Shown here piece by piece: positions 44,972 to 56,429 of a stretch of DNA of 64,000 nucleotides; position 1 is the first letter of the stretch, and the number at the start of each line of letters is the position of its first letter. Location of the stretch: NCBI RefSeq assembly GCF_003589595.1, contig NW_020654748.1, forward strand, positions 3,868,874-3,932,873, given 5' to 3'. Position numbers and translations under genes: made by a program. Under the pieces are notes generated by a model. The model did no database searches and had not been told where the DNA came from. It worked only from the letters and a program-made list of their open reading frames with translations. The stretch is from Hyposmocoma kahamanoa. Its lineage: Eukaryota; Arthropoda; Insecta; Lepidoptera; Cosmopterigidae.

Positions 44972-45829
44972 GTGACAACACTCGTCCTGATAGTTAATGT
45001 TAATACGAAGCAGTCTATTGTTCGTCAAATTGGAGATCAAATCCGCGTAAATGTCGTGGCAACCAAATTAGAGTGATTTACGGAAATTTATTGTTATCCG
45101 TTTGTAGACAATATAAATTAATGCTTACTGTGCAAATTTGAAAGTCGTAACTATTGAAATAACAAGGTAATAACGTTAAAACCCTCTCCTGGGAAATTTG
45201 GTTTGCTGCAGATACGCGCTTTTTATCAATACTACATTCGCGGATTTGCACTATCCCCAACGTAATGTTTCCCTAAATGTATCGGTGTGTGTATTAAGTC
45301 TAATAAGTCCCTACATTTGCAAGCGATAGCATTTTAAAATGCAGAAGCTGTCATATAAAGTCTGTACTAGCAAACATCTTATTTAAATGTCTACTAATTA
45401 GATAGATCTGATATGTTAGGTCATATTGCGCACTCTGAATACTCGGAATACTCAGTCAATGCCCAAGAAGAGCACTTTCTGATGGCTATCACGTAAAGAG
45501 CTCAAAGCAAGAGTTAACAGTATTCAATGATTTCATATGAGTGTAAAAAGCCTTACTCTGAAAAATAAGTAGAGTGCGAAGAAGTGATTGTCAAACCACT
45601 AATGACAGACTATAATTGTCATTTTCCTTTTTTTATTCCAGCTATTTATGTGCTGGTGTATAATAATTTTTATTTTCTATTTTTGTAAAGCCAAATAATT
45701 CGTCGAATCAATGTGATATTAAATAACTTTACGAGCAATAAATCCTTGAAGTTTTGTTTCGATGCTACAAAATATAAAACATGATAAGTATTTTATATAT
45801 TGTATTTCGTAATTTATGTTTCTAAATTG

Positions 45830-45968
45830 AACTTGAAATTGACCAACAGCTTTTCGGTGAAGGATCATGACGACACCTGCACGTCGAAGAAGGTTCACAG
45901 CTCTCGGAAAACGTGTAAAGTCCCCAACTCGCACTGGGCCACCATGGCCTAAATCCTCGTCTGAGAGC
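45830..45968 (+). repeat. SINE-D/LINE tail fragment
   Basis: Contains AGCTTTTCGGTGAAGGATCA, CCTGCACGTCGAAGAAGGTT and CCAACTCGCACTGGGCC, the shared SINE-D/LINE 3' region without the tRNA head. Confidence 0.6.
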
Positions 45969-46019
45969 GTACTATAATTTAAATTGTATGAGTTTTGAAT
46001 GTCAGAATGTTACACCACT

Positions 46020-46390
46020 ATGATATGAAATTATTTTTTTTGTGAAATTACTCCACTAGTGGCAGTGGGCTGACCATATCTGTCAAAGAACCGATAACTT
46101 GCTCGATGACTATCTCGACAAACGTAGTGTAGGACGCCCTCTGGCCAGATGGAGTGACGATTTGCGAAAGGCTGTAGGCAGCAGATGGATGCGACAAGCT
46201 GAGGACCGGGCGAAATGGCGTGCATTGGGAGAGACCTATATCTAGCAGTGGACTGCGAAAGGCTGATGATGGTGATGACTCCACTTGTTTATTATAACTA
46301 TTAATCCTGTAAGAAATTAATTTCTCACAGATGGCGCTACGGCAAAAAAGTCGTTAAAAACCAAACCAAAGATCTGCAACAATGCGTGCG
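46020..46390 (-). repeat. SINE-E related sequence split by a LINE insertion
   Basis: TTTTTTTTGTGAAATTACTC at the left and ATAACTATTAATCCTG to AAGTCGTTAAAAACCAAA at the right are SINE-E blocks on the - strand. They are separated by the LINE fragment at 46061-46277. Confidence 0.5.
46063..46266 (+). pseudogene. 3' end of an RTE-like LINE (endonuclease/reverse transcriptase C-terminus)
   Basis: Reads QWADHICQRTDN, then KRSVGRPLARWSDDLRK and WMRQAEDRAKWRALGE, ending ETYI-stop-QWT. This is the familiar C-terminal tail of insect RTE-clade LINE ORF2 (GRPxxRWxDDL ... W ... AxDRxxWxxLGEAYxQQW). A stop codon has replaced one of the last glutamines. The 3' end GATGATGGTGATGA is the short-repeat tail typical of RTE. 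Direct repeats ACTCCACT (46050-46057 and 46278-46285) flank it, so it is a 5'-truncated insertion. Confidence 0.7.
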
Positions 46391-46567
46391 CGTGCGTTTT
46401 AAATATATGTATGTCAGACGTGTGCATTTATGTATGGTTGTTTGTTTAAGTGCACAAGGAAACGCCGACAGAAGAATATTAAACCGCATATTAACCGCTT
46501 GGACTACTTTTGTTACGTATTGGCTAACGGTCAATTATAGTTTCATGGAAGTAAATACGAGTATATA

Positions 46568-46810
46568 ATACTTATTTCTGCCGCCAAACAGTAAAGTGAT
46601 TAACACTGCGTTCCGGTTTTGAAGGGTAAGTATACTGGTGAAATTACAGGCACATGGGACTTTATGTCTCTAGGTTACGGGCGCGGTAGCAGTGCCCCTC
46701 AGATGTTTGCGATTTAAAGATCTGAGTGTCACTACAACTATTGTATACAGGCGTGTCAATTATCATCAGGTGCATGACTTGGTCATCCTATCATTTGATA
46801 TCATAAACTA
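46568..46810 (+). repeat. RepA copy, 5'-truncated
   Basis: Starts at ATTTCTGCCGCCAAACAGTA and runs to TTGATATCATAAA; lacks the first ~45 bases. Confidence 0.7.
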
Positions 46811-47274
46811 AAGTTTGGTAAGGTAAGTATGAGTACTAAATACACTAAAAGCAGGGTGGTAATTGCGCTACACCCGAAGGTATTTTCAATCATCAATACT
46901 TTTATACCCTAATCTGTTGTTCCATAATATAATAGTCGAGTGATTATAAACGGCTGACTTCACATGGGTAGCCATGTAAACATTAATCTGTATTAGCGGA
47001 TAAAATCTCCCCCTTTTCGAATGTAATGCAATTAAGTGAATAACTTGAATAATTAATGTTACAAATATTTTGGATGATAATTAACATGCAATAACACCTG
47101 ACACAGATTCCTTTGAATAGAACCTTCCAAGTACAGTTGTTGAATGCCGGAATCACTGGAATACATAAACGTAATCATAATAAATATCAACAGACCAATT
47201 ATGCATAATATATATAAGTGTACTTATTGCATGGGCATAAAGTTTTATTTGATCAAGTCAAGCTGATGATATGT

Positions 47275-47740
47275 CAATGAGTGTCTCCTGATGCTCTGCC
47301 CACACAGAGGCGGGAGCGAAGGCGAATGGTCGAGTTCTTATGAACCCTATGAACCCTTCCACATTGAAACGGCTGGCGCAGCGGAGCGCAATTCGGGAGC
47401 GGGTCTTTATCGGGACTTTAGCGTTATGAACGTATTTTTTTACAACTCTTGAGTGTGCTTTCATTAAGTTTCAATATTAATTCGACCGAAATTAACGTAA
47501 ACCGTAGCGCTAATAAAAGCAGAAAATATTCTTCATCTTTATCCGACAACGATGTGGTGTTTTCTTCAAACTCTGTGTACAAAATGAAACGCACGGCTGC
47601 GTTTGGTTTCACATTACCGGCCACCTTCGGTCTGCTTTTCTGCCGCGAACTTCGCTTGGGACTGCTGTGTGGCATGCCCCGCATTCGCTTCCCGAAGGTT
47701 CGCCCCCGGGCCACTTTTCCCGTTGTACTACCTCTGTGTA
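47275..47740 (-). mobile_element. possible second PIF/Harbinger-like remnant
   Basis: On the - strand a frame from about 47759 contains SDKDEEYFLLLLALR, like the acidic, leucine-rich N-terminus of PIF/Harbinger transposases. GC-rich stretches at 47285-47400 and 47600-47720 share an inverted CCACACAG...GCGAAG pattern that could be degraded terminal repeats. No clear TAA duplication was found. The 148-residue + frame across it (47449-47895) is not recognisable and is taken as a shadow. Confidence 0.35.
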
Positions 47741-48157
47741 GCCTGAGCTTTATAAACATTATCGACTATGTAATTCACTATTTCACGAAAGCGTCGTGTT
47801 ATCGACAAGCGCTTTTTGTAACGTACGTAGAAAAGACATCAACGAGAGATAGAACTTGCTTTGGGGATACTGGAAGAATTTTTAGCTTACGTTGAAACAA
47901 AAAGTTTTGTTCTTTTTTTAAGTCTGTCATACGATTACTTCTTTACTATGTCTTGTTGAAAAGTGCAGCCCGTTTGTATTACAATTATCGCACCTTAGTA
48001 TAATAAGGCTACATCTACAAAATGACAATTTTTGAATGATAGTTGTTTAAAATTTGTACGAACGAAATAAATCGAAACGTTTTTATGCTTAAATAGGAGT
48101 CATTTCTTTTTATTTTATTTTTTTTATTAAAAAGTAAGTGCGCATTTGACCTTCATC

Positions 48158-48400
48158 TCACTTGATGGAAAGTGATGATGAAGTCGATGATGGAGCATCC
48201 ACATCTAAATAATGCCTATTCACTCTCGCCTTGAAAAGGTCCAAGTTATTCCGATGAGGGAAGTACGTAGTTAGGGAATTCCACTCCATAATTGTTCGCC
48301 ATATAAATGTGGAAGCGAAGTACTTCCTGCGAATTTTTTTAATATCCTCAACATAGGGGTGGAACCGCAGCCTACGTCTGCTCCCCCGATGATGGAAAGG
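48158..48400 (-). pseudogene. C-terminal fragment of a LINE reverse transcriptase
   Basis: Reads RRRLRFHPYVEDIKK, FASTFIWRTIMEWNSL and NNLDLFKARVNRHYL before TGA. This is the tail of insect non-LTR ORF2 proteins (RFHP...RT..FxxSFxxRTxxxWNSLP...FKxRVNR). An in-frame stop lies just upstream of the readable part, so it is a dead 5'-truncated copy, of a different family from the one at 46063. Confidence 0.7.
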
Positions 48401-49229
48401 GGAAGGCGGAATTTATTCATGTAGTTCCCTTTTATGCTCTCCGTGAAATATCATGTAGAATAACGATAAGCAGGCAACTTTACGGCGCTTTTAGCACTTT
48501 TGACGTATGATTATGTGTGATTTTGCTATCCCAACGATAAACGACAAAGTAAATCGTACTTTGATGATTTACTTTTATATTTCGCGATTTCAGGAATCTC
48601 TTTATTAAAAAATGTTGTATTTGATGTAATGAATATGCCCATTACAAGAATGTCGTTTAATGAATTAGGTAGGACCACGTATATTTCATATTAACTGTTT
48701 TCGTGATTAGAACGGAGTCGACCGTGGCCTAGTATCTTCGTCTAGAGAACACATTAGCATCCTATTATCTACGTCGTAAGGGTTACAAAAACTGCTGTCC
48801 CACATTACAAAAACAACTAACGCATTTAAAGCAATTTACGACTTTTCGGCAGTAAGGAAGATTTTGCATCGATAGTACAATATTCCGAGAATAAATCTCT
48901 CCAGACACGATCCCATAAAGTTTTAATGCAGTTAAAAGGTGCGTATGCACCGATCACTTTCACCTGCACTTCTCACCTTGCTCACTGTCACTTTTGTACA
49001 GTCTCATGGATAAAGTTCATAAAGATTTTATATATTCTGCATCAAACACGGCAATACTTTACATTTCACGGACTAGGTATTTACAAGAAATTGGATTTAA
49101 GTAGATAAGAGTGCGAGTATGAAATAAAAAATAATTGGGTAATTTAGATGAACAGCAAGTTTTGTGTCATAAACATTTCCCAAATAATTACGTGTTGTGC
49201 TACAATAAGCAAAATTGTTATTTTAAACC

Positions 49230-49325
49230 AATATTATATTAAGTGGCGGTACGAACAAGTCGTCTGTTGGTAAGCTACACGCTTACCCATAACAGTTGCA
49301 GTGACACTCAGAAATTGAAATCTGA
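49230..49325 (-). repeat. RepA fragment
   Basis: Only the 3' third (GTACGAACAAGTCGTCTGTT to TTGCAGTGACACTCAGAAAT) is present; a + strand RepA begins 40 bases later. Confidence 0.6.
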
Positions 49326-49361
49326 GAAGATTTTTAAGCACTACACACTTTCATACTATAG

Positions 49362-49655
49362 GAGCAGCAGAGCTCCTTGTCAAAGAGTTCGTCCAGGGAA
49401 GTAATGTAACCTTATCTATTTCTGCCGCCAAGCAGTAATGTCAGCATTACTGTGTTCTGGTTTTGAAGGGTAAGGGTGCTGGTGAAATCACAGACTTGTC
49501 AACTTATGTCTCAGGGCGACGGACTCAGTGGCAGTGTCCCTCAGATCTTTGCAATTAAAGCTCTGAGTCGTAGTGCAACTGTTATGGACAGGCGTGTCGC
49601 TTATTATTAGGCTCACGACTTGTTCGTCCTGTCACTTGGTATTATAATAAAATGT
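49362..49655 (+). repeat. RepA copy
   Basis: AGCAGAGCTCCTTGTCAAAG to TTCGTCCTGTCACTTGGTAT; near full length with a short deletion after GGTGAAAT. Confidence 0.75.
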
Positions 49656-49825
49656 TTATAATATTTGTTTACTATTTGTTTTGTACTTTTCTCAACGAGT
49701 ACTTTTATGCTTGTTTAGATTTTTGTAGCAAACCGAATATGTTATTATATTTTTAATTATACTTTTGATTGTTGCTGTTGTTATTAATTGTTGTTGATTT
49801 TTCCTTTTCTTGATGTTTTTTTAAG

Positions 49826-49925
49826 TAAGTCAATGGCCCCGCACTAGGAAAAAACCTGTGTCGCGGATGTCATGGACATACACATAAACAACCACAAGTT
49901 ACACCTAAACTGACGTTACACCGTG
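49826..49925 (-). repeat. SINE-F body fragment
   Basis: Matches 12455-12530 (CCCCGCACTAGGAAAAAACC, TACACATAAACAACCACAAG) but lacks the tRNA-like head. Confidence 0.55.
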
Positions 49926-49959
49926 TTAAACCATGTTGTCAATTTTACCGTCTTTTTAA

Positions 49960-50388
49960 CCGACTTCAAAAAGGAGGAGGTTCTCAATTCGACTATATGT
50001 TTTTTTTGTATGTATGTTATGCGATAACTCCGGTATTTGTGAACCGATTTTCATGATTATTTTTTTGTTGTAAAGAGGGTAACTCCATAATGGTCTCATA
50101 TAATTTTGAAGAAAATCATCCCTCTAAGGGTGACTGTTCACACATGAAGATTCATTTTTATAAATAACGCCTAAATAGCGCTTTTGCTATTCTCCAATTC
50201 AAGGCGTTTTTTTCTCATTATACTTTGAGTAGTGAGAACCGATTTTTATTATCTCCTGTGTCAAGTCCGGTATAGGGGATGAATCCGGATTTGCGCACTT
50301 TCCGGTAACCGATTTCAATAAAAGTTGGCAATTATATGTAATTCCACGTACTTTTCAGGTCGGTTTTTTAGTACTCTGTACTAAGATT
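49960..50388 (+). repeat. RepB copy with ~130 bp internal insertion
   Basis: Both ends are present (GGAGGAGGTTCTCAATTCGA and AGTACTCTGTAC). Between AAGGGTGACTG and GTGTCAAGTCCGG there is extra sequence, including TCAAGGCGTTTTTTTCTCAT and AGTGAGAACCGATTTTTA. Confidence 0.65.
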
Positions 50389-51019
50389 ATTACTAATTGC
50401 AAGTGGTAGTTACATGTATTGGTTTGATACATTTAGTTTTAAGATGTTCCTACTTTACGTTATGAAGATTGTCACAATGTAATCAAATGTTTTTAAATAA
50501 AATAAATACATTTGGCCTTTAACATTTATTTCTTAATGCTTGTGATTGTACCTTGAAAGTGCATCGAAAGCTCTCAAACCTGAGCAATTGAATAGGTGGT
50601 TTAAGCAAAGCACTTTGCATACAAATTCCAATGCAATCGATAGTCGACTTATTGATAAGATATCACTAAACATATAATAAAACACCATTGGATTGCGGAC
50701 GATTTCTATTTGTTAACAAAAAATATGTATATATATATATTGCATAAATTTATGAGTAACTTAGTGATATTTAGTTGAATATGTTGTACAATTTGAATTA
50801 TCGAACGACACATTACCACCTTGAGGCGAAAAAAATCGTAGTTGCGTAGGTTTTGTAGCGTATACCTAATCTAATCGCGGAAAAGTTCATTGCACGATAT
50901 TGAATACCTTTTAGAAATAAAATATATTTTCTTACAGTAAAAAGAGTCCCATGATGTATTTATTACACGGGAGAGATTATTTCATTGAAAAATGTGTACT
51001 AACACTGAAACTGTAAGTC

Positions 51020-51243
51020 TAGCACGAAATACGAAACTACGCGCCGGCGTCCACAACGAAGCTTATACGTACTATATAAGTCAGTTTTACGATGAAAGTA
51101 ATTTCATAATTCGATACGAAAGTTGTGATTTGACGTTTCGGAGTGAGGACTTATGTCAAATCACGACCTTCGTACGCGTTTCTTGATAGCCTCCGGTTCG
51201 ATACGAAGCTAAAACGATGATCGTCGCGTCGTATTTCGTGATA
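51020..51243. repeat. foldback element, ~224 bp
   Basis: The left end TAGCACGAAATACGAAACTA and the right end (inverse) TATCACGAAATACGACGCGA pair. AACGAAGCTTATACG and GATACGAAGCT, and TGATTTGACGTTTCG with AAATCACGACC, are further inward pairs. MITE-like; no coding sense. Confidence 0.55.
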
Positions 51244-51849
51244 ATACTACTGATTTTTTCCATAAATGAACGTAGTAAAAAGTGAAAACTTTGTGGAACT
51301 TTGAGATTTTTTTAATCGGGCGAAGTTTAGTCAATCATGTTTGTGTTATAGTTCACTATCGATAGCTTCTGTTTTCATTATCAATTACATAAAATCAAGG
51401 TGAATTCTTTTTTATCAATTGTCGAACAACCGATTTCCCGTGTGGTTAAAATACGTCAAAACGTCAATTTTCGGTCTCACTTCACCTTAAGTGTTTTTTT
51501 TTTAATTTTACATTAGGCAAAGGCGACCAGTAACAACCACACGTGCTTTGCATATTCGTTCGAACCAATGGCGTTTAAGGACTAGTTCTTATTTTTATAA
51601 TAAACAAAAGATTTTCACATAAAATGTGGTCAGCAAAATAAAGGCTAGCTACAATCTCTGCTGTGAGCAAGCCGTGGTAATTAGGTTACCACGGCTTGCT
51701 TTGACCTATCACTTCTCAAGTAGAAGCCGTGTGTTTGAAACCCCTGAGTTATTCATAATATTTAAAAAATATATATTTATAAGCACTAGTAAAGTACATT
51801 ATAAATGCATTACAATGTAGTCAAATACAAGACTAATAAGTAATATTCG

Positions 51850-52085
51850 TTGAAAAACCAAATACGACGCAAGCACATAGAAAAATTCGTGAGGTCCGCT
51901 GGTTCGTTCTGTGGCTTAGTTGGTATAGCGTCTACCACGGTATGTTAGAAGACATCGGTTCGAATCCGGCCGGATCGAAGGAATTTTTTCTGAGTGTTCG
52001 ATCTTTGTATTAATAGTTATAACAAACTAGTGGATTAATTTCACATGAAAATAATTGAATATCAATTGAATAAAAAATTAAATAA
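51850..52085 (+). repeat. SINE-E copy, tRNA-headed
   Basis: AAACCAAATACGACGCAAGC leads to the head (GTGGCTTAGTTGGTATAGCG as A box, GGTTCGAATCCGG as B box), then GATCGAAGGAATTTTTTCTG and an AT-rich 3' end. No closed acceptor stem. Confidence 0.75.
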
Positions 52086-52267
52086 TTTACATTTCACTTA
52101 AACCAATAAATAAATAAAGTAAACTACGAATTCACCCACTGGTAATATTCTTATTATCTAGTAAGGCGAAGACACTTTTATCATGTGTTCTTTTGTTCAG
52201 TGTCACTGGCACTATTTAGTTTAACCACACACTACACTAGTTTCGGAATATATGTGCGAAATTTGAT

Positions 52268-52495
52268 TTGAAATGAGCTTTTCGGTGATGGGCAACGTCG
52301 TGATGAAACCTGCACGTCGAAGAAGGCTCACAAGTGTCGGAACGGCGGGTTGGGAACTTCACATGTTGAAGTTCTCAACCCATATTAGGGCGGCGTGGCA
52401 AGCTACGGCCTAACCCTCACTCGAGAGGAGATCCATGCCCAGCAGTGGGACGTATAAATGGGTTGACGATGATGATAATGATGATGATAATGATG
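52268..52495 (+). repeat. LINE/SINE-D 3' tail ending in (GAT)n
   Basis: GAGCTTTTCGGTGATGGGCA, CCTGCACGTCGAAGAAGGCT, then ATGCCCAGCAGTGGGACGTA and a GATGATGATAATGATGATGA tail, as in lepidopteran RTE-like 3' ends. The most complete 3' end of this kind in the window. Confidence 0.7.
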
Positions 52496-53009
52496 AATTC
52501 CGGAACTAGGAAAGCTTTGTTTTGATCTTACTCTTTCGTCTGAATATCATAAGCAAGATAAACAGTAATTAAAAGCAGAATCTTACCTTGGTAACCAAAA
52601 TAACCTTAGCTAGTTTATTTTTAACGTTAAAAGTCGCATTTCCAATTACATAACGTAACTAATAACAGCTGTTACCGCAAACAGGTCTGAAGGCGTGTCA
52701 AAAAATTTTACTTGCAAACAGGTTTGAAGGCGTATCTAAAAATTAATTTCCGAATCAAGACACAAATAAGTGGTTTTAGGCATGACATTTGGCTTAACGA
52801 TTAATTCTGTTAACAGTGATTAGTGTCATAAAGATTATATCACTGTTTTTAATATGCTTTCTACTCACGATCTTATTATACAGGTGGTGAAAAATATGTA
52901 TTGTTTTATGTTTAATAATATTCTAACTGTACGATCAAGTTATTTATAGAACTTTCTATTAGTGCGAAGCAAAGAAAAAGTATGTTTCGGCAGCGTAGAG
53001 GAATTCAAT

Positions 53010-53312
53010 GTCTTTTTTTTATAATATCTTGTGACAGGACGACCAAGTCGTGCACCTAGTGGTGGTAAGCTACATGCCTGTCCATGACAAATGTAGCGCC
53101 ACTCAGAGTTTTAAATCACAAAAATCTGAGGAGCACTGCCACCGCGTCCGTCACCCTTAGACATAAGTTGACAAGCCCCGTGTGCCTGTAATTTCACCAG
53201 CACCCTTACCCTTCTAAGCCGGAACACAGTAATGCTAACATTACTGCTTGGTGGCAGAAATAGGTAAGGTGTACCCTGGACGAATCCTTCAGAAGGAGCT
53301 CTACTGCTAATA
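53010..53312 (-). repeat. RepA copy, near full length
   Basis: From GACAGGACGACCAAGTCGTG to AAGGAGCTCTACTGC; a + strand copy begins 150 bases later, making an inverted pair. Confidence 0.75.
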
Positions 53313-53459
53313 AAATGTCTAGTAAAGATAAATTAACAATAAGACAAACGATACTCAAGTTTGGCTCTATTTCACATGCAATACAATGGAAAAATTTATG
53401 ATTGAATATGTAATATGAATTGTTTATGGCCCAGCTACTCAGGAATATTCTTTTATTCA

Positions 53460-53690
53460 TTTCTGCCGCCTAGCCGTAATATTCACATTACTGTGGTCCC
53501 GTTTTGTGCTGGTGAAAAAAACAGGCACTTGGGACTTGTCAACTTATGTCTCAGGGTGACGGGCGCAGTGGCACTGCTCCTCTGATCTTTGTGATTTAAA
53601 GTTCTGAGTGGCACTGCAGCTGCCATGGAAAGAAGGCGTGTCGTTTACAAGCAGGCACACAACTTGTACGTACCATCGCTTGAAAAAAAA
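53460..53690 (+). repeat. RepA copy, 5'-truncated
   Basis: TTTCTGCCGCCTAGCCGTAA to TTGTACGTACCATCGCTTG with an internal deletion; inverted relative to 53010-53312. Confidence 0.7.
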
Positions 53691-53699
53691 AAACACGAA

Positions 53700-56020
53700 A
53701 AATTTACAAAAACACACACGAAATTCGTAAGATTGCTGCCTTGATCTAAAGCTCAGTTGGTAAAAGAGGTGACCCCGGTGTGCCAATTGAATGTCGCCAA
53801 CGATTGAAACATTTCGACAACTCGAGGCCATCTTTTTAGGAATATTTATTAGTTCCTTGAACATTTAAATAGCTCGACTTTGGTTTATAAACTCTAATTC
53901 GAACGATTTTAATAATAACATGGTAACTAAACCATATTTAAAAAGTGACGGTTCTTGGTATCTCTAAATTTAAATCAGCCTGTATAGAAACAGTCATCTA
54001 TTTGTAGCTAACAATGTTTTCATTATTCATTATGTATCATATGTGTGTTATGCCTAAAAATAGCAATTGTAACTTCATAGTTATAAAAGAGAGAAGAGAA
54101 GTATGGTGTGCAATTAAAATTGCAATTCGTGAATAGTTTGAAATAAAGTTTTTTGTATTTGTGTTAGACCGGTTTTGGTTATTATTGTTGCTGGCATAAT
54201 ACATTTTACTACGTAATCGAACAATTATCTGAGAAAAATCTAAAATGTAGTTAGAAAGAATGTTTGTGTAATACAAATGATCATTTAACCAATATTTTTG
54301 TATTTTTAAATCAATAAATGACATATGGGATGAAATATTATTAATTTGTTAATGCAAATACTAAACACATGACATAATGTCATACGTAGGTAAACAATGA
54401 AATGTCGTCGTATTTGTTTTTCTACGTTTAATCACATTGTAACTGAAAACTTTGTAATCAAACCCCAAATCTGGTCGGAATAGTGACAGGGAACACTACA
54501 AAATGTTGGTAAATACTGGTAACCTTCAACCAAATTCACCCATTAAGCGCAGGGAAGAAAGCTTATTATAATGTTAAAACTATGGTGTTTTATTGGCAGC
54601 TTTGTGACTAATCATTCACTCAGTTCGTACTATGACGCGACTTTGATATTACAGTAATATTGTTCTTAAGTCAAATTTAGCAATCTTAAAATAGTTACAC
54701 GGATGCAGTAGAAACAATATTATTTTCGAATTTATTGTCTAAGTTTTGATTTGTAATGATTAAAAGTTATGTTGAATTTATGTATTTACATAAATCTCTT
54801 CAATATTTTGTTTATTTTTTATTTATTAGTACACAGGAAATAATAATATCTCGTTAAATAAAAATACGTTTATTTTGTAAAATTATACCAGCGACATCTA
54901 TGTGTTCCTTGGCGACGCTAACCGTTGACACTAGATTGAAATTACGAATTCACAACGTAACTTTCAAGACTCAGTTTGTTTTATATATTATTCTTCTTGA
55001 AAATGAGAAAAAATAATTGAAATTTCTTTATTTTAATTAAAAAAAATAAAAAATTTCTTTCTTTGGTAGTTAAAATTCTTTGAATGTAAATTATATTAAG
55101 TACTTTAACATTATACTACGATAAGACGATTCGGAACATCAAAAAAGAAAGAAATGACATTATATAGTTCATATAGCGTTATTTCTTTCCTATTTTTAGT
55201 ACAGTACATCAAACTTGGTACTTTGAATTTTAGACCGTTCTTATTGCAAGCGGCATACAGCTGAATTTTAAATCTTAAGTGTGTAGTTTGACGTGCTCTT
55301 GACCCTGTACTAAAATACAACGAGTCTATCAAGTTAAAAAGAATATCAGTAACGTACACTTTTGAAGTTTAACTTCTTAATGGGCTCAAGGAATTTATTT
55401 ACCGACATAATGCGATACAAAGTTAAAACAGTTTTTCTCACCGGTGAAATTTGGGTCGGCTTTTGTGCCATGACACAAAAAACTTGTAATAGCCCTTTGA
55501 GCGGTAGGTTTAATGGGGTCATTAAGTGGAGAAAGCTCCCTGAGTGCATCCTATTCATTTTATTATTAAGAAATAAATTCCTCCGTGTAATATAATGGTG
55601 ACCTCATTCGGCGAGCGGTGAGACTTTATAAAGTTTTCAGGTTACTTTCGAAGTAGAATAATGCGACGTGTTAATTAGCTTTATGTGTGATGTGGTAGAT
55701 TCATTCATTGACTCGTATTAATGTGCAGATGTGATAGATTCATTTTCTAAAATGCGGTGTATGTTCCTGTGGTTTGGTACAAGAAGTGTCTAAGTCTATA
55801 TTACTTACGCACTTTTTGTAGCAAGCCACAGATATAAGTTTCTTCAAAATATTGATTTTAAGATTTCCTGTTATGTGTATATTCAATATTTACTATTAGA
55901 AAAAAAGCGAAAAAAATTAACACCAATATTGACGTATTTCGCTCTACTTAAATGTATATTATTAAAGCTTAAATATATATTTCAAGAAAAAATTTACATA
56001 AACAAATATTTAATTGATTC
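53700..56020. other. AT-rich DNA without recognised genes
   Basis: No exon-like signal. Around 55360-55560 a GC-richer phrase (CACCGGTGAAATTTGGGTCG) looks like part of an unidentified interspersed repeat; only one copy is visible here. Confidence 0.3.
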
Positions 56021-56028
56021 GCACCCCT

Positions 56029-56249
56029 CATGGAAGAATTTCATAAGTGCAGTTACGTCAAAAATGTTTATTGCTCCATTAGATATAGAAAAATATAACC
56101 CATATTGTCTCCAATTCTTGTAACTGTATGTACAATGTTAGTTGGTATAGTTACAAGAATTGGAGACGATATGGGTTATATACATATTTCTGTATCTAAT
56201 CGAGCAATAAACATTTTTGACGTAACTTCACTTATGCCATTCTTTCATG
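56029..56249. repeat. long hairpin with ~100-bp arms
   Basis: Arms 56029-56129 and 56145-56249 are inverted copies (shared blocks TACGTCAAAAATGTTTATTG, AATATAACCCATAT and CTCCAATTCTTGTAACT) with a few mismatches and one small indel, around a 15-base loop. Nothing else in the window resembles it. Confidence 0.85.
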
Positions 56250-56429
56250 ACGAGTGCGATTGTAAGTAATTTCATAATTTATTATCAGTCCTAATATTAT
56301 GCACACATATCGGTATGCATAATTTATTTAAGGAAATAAATAACAAAAATATCAAGGTGTCATAATTAAAATATTACCTTCTAAAACGAACTTTTTCTCC
56401 TCCTGAGCTCGCGTATAAAGTTTAGATCT

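Noticed and set aside
47449..47895. 148-codon + strand open frame, nearly as long as the mRpL20 frame
   Set aside because: No recognisable domain; it overlaps a more transposase-like frame on the other strand.
55875..56123. 82-codon + strand open frame
   Set aside because: Mostly AT-driven; its last third is one arm of the long hairpin, and the other arm does not preserve the frame.
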